NCBI RefSeq assembly: GCF_006968745.1
Contig: NZ_CP030118.1
Coordinates: forward strand, 1,686,654 to 1,750,653
Source of the DNA: Brasilonema sennae CENA114
GTDB taxonomy: Bacteria > Cyanobacteriota > Cyanobacteriia > Cyanobacteriales > Nostocaceae
Length of the DNA: 64,000 nucleotides
Reading direction: 5' to 3'
Below the pieces are notes generated by a model, which saw only the letters and a program-made list of their open reading frames with translations, was not told the origin of the DNA and made no database searches. Both the position numbers and the translations under genes were made by a program. Positions 8,372-17,582 of this stretch are shown piece by piece (position 1 is the first letter of the stretch; each line of letters starts with the position of its first letter).

Positions 8372-9022
8372 ATGATTTGGAAACAATTACGCATATCACT
8401 TTTGGCATTCACTCTGAGTGGTGTCCTGTTTGTTTTAGGAACTATAGTGTTTCTTCCCACAAAAGACAAACAGACAGTGCCTGCGTTTACATTTCCTCAA
8501 GAGGTTCCTTTACCACAATGGCAATTCACTATCAGTCGTCCACTACCACAGCCAACAAAAAAGGTTTACAAAGTCATAGCTCAAAAGCATTATCAATACC
8601 TAAACAAGAATTGGGTTCTAGATATTGAAATGCGTTATTTGAAGGATGGAGATGTTGTTCAGCTTCTGCGAGATTTTACCTTTATCTCTTCCCCTGCAGT
8701 TGTACGTCAGCAACAAGGAGTCGGCTACTATGGTTTGGGAGTAGAAAAGCAACGAGCTTACTTGAGTGCCTGTATCAACCCTCAAGGTGGCAGTACATTT
8801 ACTAACGAACAATTTAATCAAAATCTACATACCCACGCAATCCAGCCGAAACGTTTATTGTCCTGGATATTGAGTCAGGAACAACTTCAAGACAACCGTT
8901 GTCTTTGGGCGCATTTATCAGTTCCTTTCAAAAATTCTTCTCCAGAAGCAGCTTACCAAGTTTTAGAAAACGCTTGGTTTTCTTGGTATCGATGGTGGGA
9001 ACCACGCTTTCCCAAGTCCTAA
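8372..9022 (+). CDS. Cyanoexosortase A system-associated protein
   Basis: This protein has one N-terminal transmembrane anchor (LLAFTLSGVLFVLGTIVFL) and a periplasm-facing soluble part of about 170 residues. Its place immediately after the exosortase, with only 13 bases between stop and start, matches the small protein that accompanies cyanoexosortase A in cyanobacteria. The start ATG 8372 lies in a short direct duplication (ATGATTTGGAA occurs twice at 8359-8382), so the first copy is a dead-end ATG. Its exact role is unknown; assistance to the exosortase or its substrates is inferred. Confidence 0.75.
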   Translation: MIWKQLRISLLAFTLSGVLFVLGTIVFLPTKDKQTVPAFTFPQEVPLPQWQFTISRPLPQPTKKVYKVIAQKHYQYLNKNWVLDIEMRYLKDGDVVQLLRDFTFISSPAVVRQQQGVGYYGLGVEKQRAYLSACINPQGGSTFTNEQFNQNLHTHAIQPKRLLSWILSQEQLQDNRCLWAHLSVPFKNSSPEAAYQVLENAWFSWYRWWEPRFPKS

Positions 9023-9059
9023 ATTATCGTCACTTTTTCTGTATTACTCGGTTCGCAAA

Positions 9060-9773
9060 ATGACAAAATCAAATAGCGATAAATTTATTCCAGTCGTTCA
9101 AGAACTACAAGACTTTGCCTTCAGTCAGCAAGGCTCGATGACAATAGTGCGATCGCTGGGCTATGGTTTATTATTATTGGCATTGTTCGACATCATTGAG
9201 ATGTTTATTCCGCCCAACTTTATGAATCCTGTATGGGAATTTCAAACAATGGGGATGCTAGTTGAAAAAGTTCCAGTGCCTTTAATTGGACTAGTTTTAG
9301 TGTTTTTTGGGGAGTTACATTCACGAACAAAATTGGAAATTCCTGTTTTAAAGTTTTTATCTTGGTTAACTTTATTATTGGGAATATTATTTTTTCTATT
9401 AATACCTTTAGGACTAGTAAGTACCATTAGATTAAACAGTCAAAATGCCGCTCAAGTAAAAACTGTATCGACTCAACAAATATATCAAGCTGAACAATTA
9501 GAACAGCAAGTAACTAAAGCCTCACCCGAACAGATAGATAAATTTTTCAAGAGTCAAGGTCGCAAAATAGATAAAAATCCTCAAGAATTAAAAGAGCAAT
9601 TGTTATCAGATGTCTCAAAAGCTAAACAAGAGATAAAAACTCAAGCAGAAGCAACTCAGTCTCTTCGAGGGTTAAGCTTGATTAAAACTTCTGTAAAATG
9701 GAATCTTGGTGCTGTGGTTGCAGGAACTTTATTTATCAGTATTTGGAAGGGAACCCGTTGGGCAAGAAACTGA
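9060..9773 (+). CDS. HpsJ-family membrane protein
   Basis: A membrane protein of 237 residues with about three N-terminal hydrophobic segments (residues 30-125), a polar coiled-coil region (residues 135-205, rich in Q, E and K) and a final membrane helix (GAVVAGTLFISIW). This is the pattern of HpsJ-family proteins, first named in the hormogonium polysaccharide locus of filamentous cyanobacteria and often found beside cyanoexosortases. It is the last gene of the exosortase cluster, 37 bases after its neighbour. A link to extracellular polysaccharide export is inferred from the family. Confidence 0.75.
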   Translation: MTKSNSDKFIPVVQELQDFAFSQQGSMTIVRSLGYGLLLLALFDIIEMFIPPNFMNPVWEFQTMGMLVEKVPVPLIGLVLVFFGELHSRTKLEIPVLKFLSWLTLLLGILFFLLIPLGLVSTIRLNSQNAAQVKTVSTQQIYQAEQLEQQVTKASPEQIDKFFKSQGRKIDKNPQELKEQLLSDVSKAKQEIKTQAEATQSLRGLSLIKTSVKWNLGAVVAGTLFISIWKGTRWARN

Positions 9774-9838
9774 TATAAAACGGGGATATTTAGAAATTTA
9801 TTTCTCTGGTTCCTATGCTCTGCATGGGAAGACCTAAA

Positions 9839-9929
9839 GGGAGGCTCAGCCGGCTGAGCCTCCCAATGATTATAATGATTATATTGAGGCAGAGCCTCAA
9901 GTTATGCATTCCCAGCCTGAGGCTGGGAA
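9839..9929. repeat. Triple-hairpin intergenic repeat
   Basis: Three consecutive hairpins: a perfect 26-bp palindrome at 9839-9864 (centre CAGCCGGCTG), TTGAGGC AGA GCCTCAA at 9884-9900, and TTCCCAGCC TGA GGCTGGGAA at 9909-9929. The GCATTCCCAG..CTGGGAACGAG part is a widespread cyanobacterial intergenic repeat. It lies between convergent genes (HpsJ-family and rpe) and may act as a transcription barrier. Confidence 0.8.
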
Positions 9930-9969
9930 CGAGAAAAATTGAGTTAATGACTATTCGTCAATTAATAGT

Positions 9970-10677
9970 TCAAGCCGTTGCGAGTTGTGGACTAGGACGC
10001 TTGCTGTTGCGAATACCCTCTATAGCCTCAGCATAATCCTTTGCCTTAAACACAGCTGAACCAGCTACGATCGCATTCGCCCCAGCTTCCAAAACTTGCC
10101 AGGTATTATTTGCCTTGAGTCCCCCGTCAACTTCAATCCAAGGATCAAGACCACGTTCATCGCACATTTGACGTAGCTTGCGGATTTTTGGCACAACTTC
10201 AGGAATAAAGCTTTGACCGCCAAAACCAGGGTTGACGCTCATAATCAACACCAAGTCACACAGTTCTAGAACATACTCTATCAAATCCAAAGGACTACCG
10301 GGGTTAAGAACCACTCCTGCTTTTGCGCCAGCTTCTTTGATTTGTCCCAACGTGCGGTGCAGGTGAGGTGAAGCGTTGTGTTCGCAATGAACATAGATGT
10401 GATCTGCCCCTGCTTTCGCAAAATCTTCTACGTATTTTTCTGGCTCTACAATCATCAAGTGGACGTCCAGAGGCTTTTGTGTCACTGGGCGAATCGCCTC
10501 CACAATCAGAGGACCTATCGTAATATTAGGTACAAAGCGACCGTCCATTACATCGACATGAATCCAATCTGCGCCAGCCTGATCTACAGCACGTATTTCG
10601 TCTCCTAGACGACTAAAATCTGCTGATAGGATGGATGGAGCTATTACAATGGGCTTTTTAGATTGTGTTTGGGTCAT
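9970..10677 (-). CDS. rpe: Ribulose-phosphate 3-epimerase
   Basis: The 235-residue TIM-barrel enzyme interconverts ribulose-5-phosphate and xylulose-5-phosphate in the Calvin cycle and pentose phosphate pathway. Diagnostic motifs are [15 protein letters not shown] at the N-terminus, [12 protein letters not shown] with the catalytic and metal aspartate, [17 protein letters not shown] and the phosphate-binding WIEVDGG and AGSAVF segments. The length is normal. It is a single gene on the minus strand with its own upstream region. Confidence 0.97.
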   Translation of the reverse strand: MTQTQSKKPIVIAPSILSADFSRLGDEIRAVDQAGADWIHVDVMDGRFVPNITIGPLIVEAIRPVTQKPLDVHLMIVEPEKYVEDFAKAGADHIYVHCEHNASPHLHRTLGQIKEAGAKAGVVLNPGSPLDLIEYVLELCDLVLIMSVNPGFGGQSFIPEVVPKIRKLRQMCDERGLDPWIEVDGGLKANNTWQVLEAGANAIVAGSAVFKAKDYAEAIEGIRNSKRPSPQLATA

Positions 10678-10937
10678 GGCTCGTGGGTTTTAAAGCGTCC
10701 TCATCTGTCAGTATTGTAACAAAACTTGAGCAAACGCTCATCTATCTGATCCCCACTTTTTCCTTCCTGGGGATTAATTAGTCGTTAGTAGTACTTTCTG
10801 ACAACAAACAAATGTAGAATTCGGTTTTGTTTATGAATTTACTAGTTAAGGTAGGTAACAAGGAACGCTTAACTGTACTGAGTTGCGTTCACAAATTAAA
10901 TAGGAATCTTATAACAACTCATGGTTTCTAACTGACT

Positions 10938-12530
10938 ATGGCGAACAAACAAACTTGGATAATTTGGGGATTAGGTGCTTGCTGCTTGAGTGCGCCAGTA
11001 CTTGCTGCTGTGGAATCTCCTTTTGGCACTAATGGTATTGATGCTCTAAGACTACACCAACTCCCATATAATTTAATCGGCCGCAAGATTGCTATTGGTC
11101 AGGTAGAGATTGGGCGTCCAGGTAGGTTTGGGTTGGATAAAGCCGTCTCTAAAAATCGCTCAGTATCTATAGCAGGAGCATTCCTACGCAATGAACTTGC
11201 AAAGTCAAATAGCGGTGTTGACCCCCACGCCTACAATGTCGCTAGTATGATGGTCAGTACAGATAAAGCATTTCCTGGAGTAGCTCCAGGAGCACGATTG
11301 TACTCATCTGCTGTGGGTTATGGAAAAAGCTTAGGTCAACCACAAGAGTGCTTGTCAGCACAGCACGTAGCACTACAAAATGGGGGAGACATCCGCGCAA
11401 TTAACTTTAGCTTTGGCGAACCTTTAAACCGTGACCCACGACCTCAGGCTGTTTTAGATGGCAACGCCTTACTCACCTTATGTATTGACTGGTCTAGTCG
11501 CATCCACAATAGTCTTTACATAATTGCAGGCAATCAGGGAAAGGGCGGCATTCCGATACCTACAGATAATTATAACGGACTCAACGTAGCTTTTTCATCC
11601 CGTCGAGGAGGGATTTATAATAAAGTTGATGTTTCTAATTTGGCGGCTGTTGATGAAGGACTAGTGACGCGGCTTGCTGGAAAAGAGATGAATCTTGGTC
11701 CACGTCGTGCTATTGGTATAGTTGCTCCAGGGAATAACATCGGCTTGCGAAATGCAGATGGGAAAAAGAATAAAGTCACGGGGACAAGCTTTGCAGCGCC
11801 TCAGGTGACTGCTACAGTTGCTCTGTTGCAGGAGTTTGGTGATAAACAACTGCGCACAAAACAACCCAACTGGAGTATAGAATCTCGCAGACATGAAGTG
11901 ATGAAAGCAGTACTGCTCAACTCAGCTGATAAAATTCAAGACAGTGGCGACGGTTTGCGCTTAGGAATGACGCGGACGCTCATCGATAAACAAAATAAAG
12001 ACTGGTTGGCAACTGAAGCATATAAAGACCCAAAAATTCCTTTAGATTCCCAAATGGGAACTGGTCATTTGAACGCGTTTCGCGCTTACCAACAATTTAG
12101 CGCTGGTGAATGGAATCCAACGCAAAGTGTACCAGTTCTTGGTTGGGACTATCGCACAGTCAATGCAGAAGCATCTGTAGAATATAAGTTAGCAAAACCC
12201 TTAAGGCAGGGGAGTTTTGTTTCTATCACCTTAACTTGGGATAGGTTAGTAGAGCTAAACGACAGGAATAAAAACGGTCAGTTTGACGCAGGAGAATATT
12301 TTCGCGATCGCGCCTTAAACAACCTCGACCTTTATCTGGTCAAAGCTGATGATAAAAATGGAAATGCTGACGCTGTCTGTTCCTCAATCAGTGAAGTTGA
12401 CAGTGTTGAACATATTTTTTGCCCTGTTCCCGCAACAGGTCAGTACAAAATCCGTGTTCAATTTCGCAAGAAAGTTAACGAAGCAACTCAGGCTTACGCT
12501 TTAGCTTGGTGGAGTGTACCCGTCAGGTAG
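10938..12530 (+). CDS. Secreted S8 (subtilisin-like) family protein with Asp-to-Glu catalytic change
   Basis: A signal peptide (residues 1-23, ending VLAA) leads into a subtilisin-type domain. His97 (DPHAYNVASMM), oxyanion Asn199 (AGNQG) and nucleophile Ser284 (GTSFAAPQV) are present. The position of the usual catalytic aspartate holds glutamate (GQVEIGR, Glu57), and the normal HGTHVA is HAYNVA. The roughly 130-residue C-terminal part resembles a beta-sandwich pre-peptidase-like domain (NNLDLYLV, YKIRVQF). It may be a low-activity protease or a binding protein. A secreted serpin is encoded 190 bases downstream on the same strand. Confidence 0.85.
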   Translation: MANKQTWIIWGLGACCLSAPVLAAVESPFGTNGIDALRLHQLPYNLIGRKIAIGQVEIGRPGRFGLDKAVSKNRSVSIAGAFLRNELAKSNSGVDPHAYNVASMMVSTDKAFPGVAPGARLYSSAVGYGKSLGQPQECLSAQHVALQNGGDIRAINFSFGEPLNRDPRPQAVLDGNALLTLCIDWSSRIHNSLYIIAGNQGKGGIPIPTDNYNGLNVAFSSRRGGIYNKVDVSNLAAVDEGLVTRLAGKEMNLGPRRAIGIVAPGNNIGLRNADGKKNKVTGTSFAAPQVTATVALLQEFGDKQLRTKQPNWSIESRRHEVMKAVLLNSADKIQDSGDGLRLGMTRTLIDKQNKDWLATEAYKDPKIPLDSQMGTGHLNAFRAYQQFSAGEWNPTQSVPVLGWDYRTVNAEASVEYKLAKPLRQGSFVSITLTWDRLVELNDRNKNGQFDAGEYFRDRALNNLDLYLVKADDKNGNADAVCSSISEVDSVEHIFCPVPATGQYKIRVQFRKKVNEATQAYALAWWSVPVR

Positions 12531-12721
12531 GAAATTGGGCCACAAACAGTGGTCAAAAATCAAAGCTAAGAACTAATACTTATTGACTAATTAGCAAAAT
12601 TCGTAATCAGGAAAAAACCTCAAACTGTACAATCACTGTTGCCAAAACTGTAACGGGTCAGATATTACCTCACACCAGATGCGATAGTCAAAATAAAGAC
12701 TCTGGCGACAATGGTGGTAAA

Positions 12722-14050
12722 ATGAAGCATAAATTTAGCAATGCTGGGGAAAATTTCTTACAAAGACGTTATGGAGTTCGTTTAGGCAGACGTTACGTTT
12801 TGGCGGCTGCGAGCGTTGTCCTAATGGGTGTTATAGGATGCTCTCAAGTTAATAGTAGCACGAGTGCATTTGCCCAGTCGGGTTCACCTCGCTCAGAATC
12901 TCCAGTATCGAAGCCAGCATTAAATCCTGATAGTAAACTTATTACAGCCAACACAAAGTTTGGCTTCAAACTGTTTTCAGAAGTCTTGAAAAACGATAGT
13001 GGCAAAAACATTTTTGTTTCACCTTCTAGTGTGGCGATCGCCCTTGCCATGACCTACAATGGCGCGAGTGGCAGCACAAAAGAAGCAATGGCTAAAGCAC
13101 TGGAGTTTAAGGAGTTGAACTTAGAACAAATTAATTCCTCTAACGTGGTGTTAAAAAAACTATTAGAAAACTCAGATCCAAAGGTGCAGCTGACAATTGC
13201 TAATTCGCTTTGGGGAAATAGAAAAGCTAGCTTTCAACCAGATTTTCTGCAACGAAATAGAGATTTTTACACAGCTAAAATTGCCAGTCTTAACTTCACA
13301 GATGCGAGTTCTTTGAACGTGATTAATGACTGGGTTAATCAGAACACAAGCGGTAAAATCACTAATATCGTTGAAAAAATACAACCTGACCAAGTTCTAT
13401 TTCTTATCAACGCTATCTATTTTAAAGGTAGCTGGACAAATGAATTTGATAAACAGCAAACAGCAGAATATCCTTTTTATCTCCAGTCAGGTGAACAGAA
13501 ACAACACCCAATGATGTCACAATCAGGTGACTATAGATACTTTGAAAATCAACAATTTCAGGCAGTTAGCTTACCGTATGGAAAAGATGCTAAAATGAGC
13601 TTTTATATTTTCTTGCCCAAACAAAACTCTAATCTACAAAGTTTTTATCAAAACCTAAATGCAGAGAATTGGGAAAATTGGATGGCTCAGTTTAGCAAAC
13701 AACAGGGGTCTATTCGCTTACCCCGTTTTAAGATGAACTATGACGTCACGCTGAAAAATCCTCTAACAGCCATAGGTATGGGTGAAGCTTTCAGCGATCA
13801 GGCAAATTTTTCCGCGATGGGTAAGGATTTAAAAATAAGCGAAGTCAAGCATAAAACTTTTGTTGAAGTCAATGAGGAAGGTACAGAAGCTGCTGCTGCT
13901 ACTTCTGTGCAAATGGTGCCATTATCAGCGCTCTTGCCACCAAAAGAGCCATTCCAAATGATTGTTGAGCGTCCCTTCTTCTGTGCGATTCGGGATAATC
14001 AAACAGGAAGCATATTGTTTATGGGTTCCATTGTGGAGCCACAGTCTTAG
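12722..14050 (+). CDS. Lipoprotein serpin (serine protease inhibitor)
   Basis: A 442-residue serpin. The N-terminus has a basic stretch, a hydrophobic segment and a lipobox ending GVIGC, so it is probably anchored to the outer face of a membrane. The serpin core begins near residue 70 (NTKFGFKLFSEVLK). It contains LINAIYFKGSW and ends FFCAIRDNQTGSILFMG. The reactive-loop hinge VNEEGTEAAAATSV has the small residues needed for loop insertion, so it should be inhibitory. The scissile bond lies in the following segment (QMVPLSALLPP) but cannot be fixed from sequence. Its 3' end overlaps the convergent permease gene by 32 bases. Confidence 0.95.
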   Translation: MKHKFSNAGENFLQRRYGVRLGRRYVLAAASVVLMGVIGCSQVNSSTSAFAQSGSPRSESPVSKPALNPDSKLITANTKFGFKLFSEVLKNDSGKNIFVSPSSVAIALAMTYNGASGSTKEAMAKALEFKELNLEQINSSNVVLKKLLENSDPKVQLTIANSLWGNRKASFQPDFLQRNRDFYTAKIASLNFTDASSLNVINDWVNQNTSGKITNIVEKIQPDQVLFLINAIYFKGSWTNEFDKQQTAEYPFYLQSGEQKQHPMMSQSGDYRYFENQQFQAVSLPYGKDAKMSFYIFLPKQNSNLQSFYQNLNAENWENWMAQFSKQQGSIRLPRFKMNYDVTLKNPLTAIGMGEAFSDQANFSAMGKDLKISEVKHKTFVEVNEEGTEAAAATSVQMVPLSALLPPKEPFQMIVERPFFCAIRDNQTGSILFMGSIVEPQS

Positions 14051-15299
14051 AAGGATTTGCCCCAGGATGATTTGTTTGAGCAGTTGAAGGCGATACTTCA
14101 ACTGAAACGGGTGCAGCTACCTCAGTAGAATGAGCCTTTGAATCTGCAGTTATACTATCCCCTGCAGTCTCATCATTTTTCGTATTGCTAGATTCTGAAC
14201 TTCCTTGAGGAAGTACTTCTACATTACTGCCACTAGATACAGAAGAGTAAGGACGTATAGCGCTTAAAACTGTTTTGAGTACAACAGCGCTGGGTACCGC
14301 TACGATCACACCCAAAAGTCCACCAATTCTTGCGCCTGTCAAAACTGAAATAAGCACCCAAACAGGGTTTAAACCTGTAAAACTCCCTAAAATTCTCGGA
14401 GCAATAAAGTTTTCCAGAATTTGCTGAACAATAAGTGCAGCAGCCAATACCCTTGTGCCCATCCAAAAGTCTTGTAGTGCCACTATCAAAGTCGTTAGAG
14501 CAATACCTACAGAACCACCAAATGGTACAAGTGCCATGATACCAATGGTCAAACCAAATAGTAAGCCAAATGGAACTTTCAGCCACAAAAAGATGGGAAT
14601 CAGGGCTGATGCCATACAGGTGGATGAAATTAACTGACTAATGAAAAAGTTTTGAAAGCTCAGGCGTACTGTATCTGAAAAAGCCTCACGGAATTTAACA
14701 GGTAGCCAATATACTAAACTTTCCCACAGTTCATCTCCGTGCTGTAGGAGATAAAAAGTTAATACCATTGTCAAGATAAAGTCAAGCAGGCTGGTGACTG
14801 TAACAACAGCCAAATTTAAAACTTGTCCAGCGATCGCCTGCAATTGTCCCTTGACACGGTCGTTAATTTGTGAAACTAAAGCATCAAGGTTGACGGGTAA
14901 ACCAAAGCTGTCTGCTTTCTCGTTCAGCATCATCAACTGCGATCGCCCAGAATCTATTAACTCTGGTATACGCGCCACCAGTTGCTGAGCCTGAGTCAGA
15001 GCAAGCGGGACAAGGGTGACACCCAACGCCAGTAAAACTGACAAAGCGAGTAGAAAGACTAAAATAGCAACCTGCTCTCGCCTAGCACCTTGGCGCTGCA
15101 TCCAGCTAACTGGGTAGTTTAGCAGAAATGCTAGCACTGACGCCCCGACTAAAATAACAATTAGGGAGTGAAAGTAATGAAAAATTGCGCTAATCGCCCA
15201 ACCATTAAGCACTAGCAGTGGAGCGAATAGAGTTATTGTCAAGAATCGTGCTACGGGTGTAAGTGTTTCCCACCAGTTTAAGAGCTTGCGTGTCTGCAT
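14019..15299 (-). CDS. AI-2E/PerM-family permease
   Basis: A polytopic membrane protein with the paired N-terminal helices, the central cytoplasmic helical region and the C-terminal helix bundle of the AI-2E (PerM) family. It includes PFGGSVGIALTT, the segment IVQQILENFIAPRILG and GARIGGLLGVIVAVP. The last 75 residues are a polar, Ser/Thr-rich tail. The substrate is unknown; family members are linked to signal-molecule export or ion transport. The frame opens at 15341 with TTG, but I prefer ATG 15299 (MQTRKLLNWW), which fits the usual family start. It overlaps the serpin gene tail to tail. Confidence 0.88.
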   Translation of the reverse strand: MQTRKLLNWWETLTPVARFLTITLFAPLLVLNGWAISAIFHYFHSLIVILVGASVLAFLLNYPVSWMQRQGARREQVAILVFLLALSVLLALGVTLVPLALTQAQQLVARIPELIDSGRSQLMMLNEKADSFGLPVNLDALVSQINDRVKGQLQAIAGQVLNLAVVTVTSLLDFILTMVLTFYLLQHGDELWESLVYWLPVKFREAFSDTVRLSFQNFFISQLISSTCMASALIPIFLWLKVPFGLLFGLTIGIMALVPFGGSVGIALTTLIVALQDFWMGTRVLAAALIVQQILENFIAPRILGSFTGLNPVWVLISVLTGARIGGLLGVIVAVPSAVVLKTVLSAIRPYSSVSSGSNVEVLPQGSSESSNTKNDETAGDSITADSKAHSTEVAAPVSVEVSPSTAQTNHPGANPSKTVAPQWNP

Positions 15300-15341
15300 C
15301 TGCCAATTGTTGGATACAACTAAATAAAATTCTTCTATCAA

Positions 15342-16087
15342 CCTTATTATCTCTGACTACACCATTATGATTCATCCCTCTTATTTCGGATTGCACTCAG
15401 CAATCATCAAAATTCTTGAATCATCTGACAATTCTCACCATTCTCAAGACTCCCCCACCTCTGGTGGACAGGTGGTTATCTACCTGATTCCGGTCACAGA
15501 CTTTTTATCCTCACTATGGACACTCTACCATCATCAGCAAAGCCGGGAACAAGTTCGAGTTACTTATCTGTCAATCACTTTAGTATTTTCCTGGCTTTTG
15601 GGTTACTTTTTACTAGCAACTGGGGCGGCAACTTCAAAGTTTTTAATATTGCATCTACAAATCGTTCCTAACTTTCTCACATCTGGGTAGTTTTTGATTA
15701 ATATCTGGTTAATTGTTCCTTTAGTTAAGAGCAGATTAAAGCGATAGCCACGCCCATGAGTCGTTTTGTCGAAACAGCGCTTGACAAATATCTGTCAGAA
15801 TTCTTTAGTCATCAAAAGACTTAACAGTGTTTTTACTTAATTTACTAAAAAATATGCATTTTATTATTAACAGGTCTAGTCAAATCTCTTTTGAGATTGT
15901 CATACTTCAAATAAAACCTCTCCGGATTTCTGAAAAAATAGGAGAATTACTCCAATAAGTGTTGTGGAGCATACTGAAGTGTAAAATTTATCATTGTTAA
16001 TCTAAGAGTTAGCTATCATGGGTTAATTTGTCTGTTTCCATAGCAACAGATTCTCCAGATTTTATTCAGATAAGTGTGAGGAGTAGC
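15342..16087. other. Divergent spacer between permease and LCP genes
   Basis: A 107-codon plus-strand frame at 15367-15690 has one hydrophobic stretch but no recognisable family or good ribosome site, and I do not call it a gene. The remaining 330 bases are AT-rich and probably carry the promoter of the LCP gene. Confidence 0.4.
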
Positions 16088-17500
16088 GTGACTATTCAAA
16101 GAACTTCGGCGCAAGACGACTATTCTACAGATACTAGCAACTCAAGTGATAAAAATGCCAACACTGACAAATCTGGACGTTGGCTGTGGTTTTGGGTTGC
16201 TATGAGCGGGATTGCAATGGTATCAGCAACAGCAGGAGCACTGTTAGCAGTTTCTTTAACAGGTACTCCTTTAATGCAAGCTTCTTTAAGCCCAGATGAA
16301 GCAGCGGTGTTTGATAGCGATCGCATTGCTGGAGATGGACTGAAATTTTCACAATTAACTCGCCCCGTGAATATTTTAATCATGGGGATGAGCGTACTTC
16401 CCCCTGATGTGCGAAATCCTCCTGCTCAAACCAAAAATCTGAGATATCTGCCCCAAGTCAACTCTTTTGATGGTCTTGCTGACGTTATGCTCTTGACCAA
16501 ATTTGATCCAGAGCACAAAAAAGTGATGATGCTTTCTATTCCCAGAGATACTCGGACACAAATAGATGGGCATGGTATAAAAAAAATTAATTCCGCAAAT
16601 GTGATTGGTGGACCAGCTTTAACCGCCAAAACTGTGAGTAGCTTGTTAGATGATGTAGGAATTGACCGCTATATGCGGATTAACGTGTTGGGAGTTGCTA
16701 AGCTTATTGATGCTTTGGGTGGAGTTACAGTCTACGTACCTAAGGATATGAAATATCAAGATGACTCTCAGCACTTATACATCAATTTAAAGAAAGGAAA
16801 ACAGCATCTCAATGGCGATCAGGCACTGCAACTTTTGCGCTTCCGACATGATGAAAATGGCGACATTGGTCGGATTCAGCGGCAGCAAATGGTGATGCGA
16901 GCACTGATGGATCAATCTGTCAACCCAGCAACCGTAGCTCAATTGCCTAAAGTTCTTAACGTCGTCAAAGAACACATTGATACTAACTTGACACTTGAGG
17001 AGCTATTAGCACTAGTTGGTTTTGGGGTAAGAACAAATCGCTCCAATATGCAAATGTTAATGCTACCTGGCCAGTTCGGCCAACAAAAAGGGGGCTACTG
17101 GATGCCAGATAGGCAGCGCATTCATAGCATGATGGCTCAGTACTTTGATGTGCAACAAACAGATTCTGTATCTGGTGTAGTAAATCCAAGATCTTTGCGA
17201 GTCGCAATTCAAAACAGCACGGGTAACGATAAAGCTAATCTCCAAACATTGATAAAAGCTTTGCAAAAACTTGGCTATACCAACGTTTATGTAGCCAAAA
17301 GCTGGGGTGAACCTCTAGAAGAAACTCATATTGTTGCCCAACAAGGAGATGGTAACACGGCCGAATCAATTCGCAACACTTTAGGGTTTGGAGAAGTGCG
17401 GGTAGAAAGCACCGGTAATCTTGGTTCTGATATTAGTATCCAAGTGGGTAAGGACTGGTTGCGGCAAACACAAATCAATCAGAACCCTGTTGAACCATAG
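16088..17500 (+). CDS. LytR-CpsA-Psr (LCP) family cell-wall ligase
   Basis: A disordered cytoplasmic N-terminus and one transmembrane helix (WLWFWVAMSGIAMVSATAGA) precede an extracellular LCP domain. The LCP domain shows ILIMGMS, LADVMLLTKFDPEHKKVMML, SIPRDTR and the arginine-rich LRFRHDENGDIGRIQRQQ. A LytR_C domain follows (RSLRVAIQNSTG to the end). LCP proteins transfer polyisoprenoid-linked glycopolymers to the cell wall. GAGGAG lies 4 nt before GTG 16088, which I prefer; TTG 16028 would add 20 residues and has no ribosome site. It is a single gene. Confidence 0.93.
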   Translation: MTIQRTSAQDDYSTDTSNSSDKNANTDKSGRWLWFWVAMSGIAMVSATAGALLAVSLTGTPLMQASLSPDEAAVFDSDRIAGDGLKFSQLTRPVNILIMGMSVLPPDVRNPPAQTKNLRYLPQVNSFDGLADVMLLTKFDPEHKKVMMLSIPRDTRTQIDGHGIKKINSANVIGGPALTAKTVSSLLDDVGIDRYMRINVLGVAKLIDALGGVTVYVPKDMKYQDDSQHLYINLKKGKQHLNGDQALQLLRFRHDENGDIGRIQRQQMVMRALMDQSVNPATVAQLPKVLNVVKEHIDTNLTLEELLALVGFGVRTNRSNMQMLMLPGQFGQQKGGYWMPDRQRIHSMMAQYFDVQQTDSVSGVVNPRSLRVAIQNSTGNDKANLQTLIKALQKLGYTNVYVAKSWGEPLEETHIVAQQGDGNTAESIRNTLGFGEVRVESTGNLGSDISIQVGKDWLRQTQINQNPVEP

Positions 17501-17530
17501 CTGGAACTAGATAAATTAACACTTCCCCAT

Positions 17531-17562
17531 CTGCATGAATTTGGCTTTGTTCATTTATGCAG
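17531..17562 (+). terminator. Hairpin after the LCP gene
   Basis: CTGCATGAAT pairs with ATTTATGCAG (one G-T wobble) 30 nt after the LCP stop. There is no T-run, so it may be a weak terminator or a processing/stability hairpin. Confidence 0.4.
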
Positions 17563-17582
17563 AAAATTCAGGGCTTTTGATG

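Noticed and set aside
15367..15690. 107-codon frame between the permease and the LCP gene
   Set aside because: One hydrophobic stretch but no family match by eye and no convincing ribosome site.
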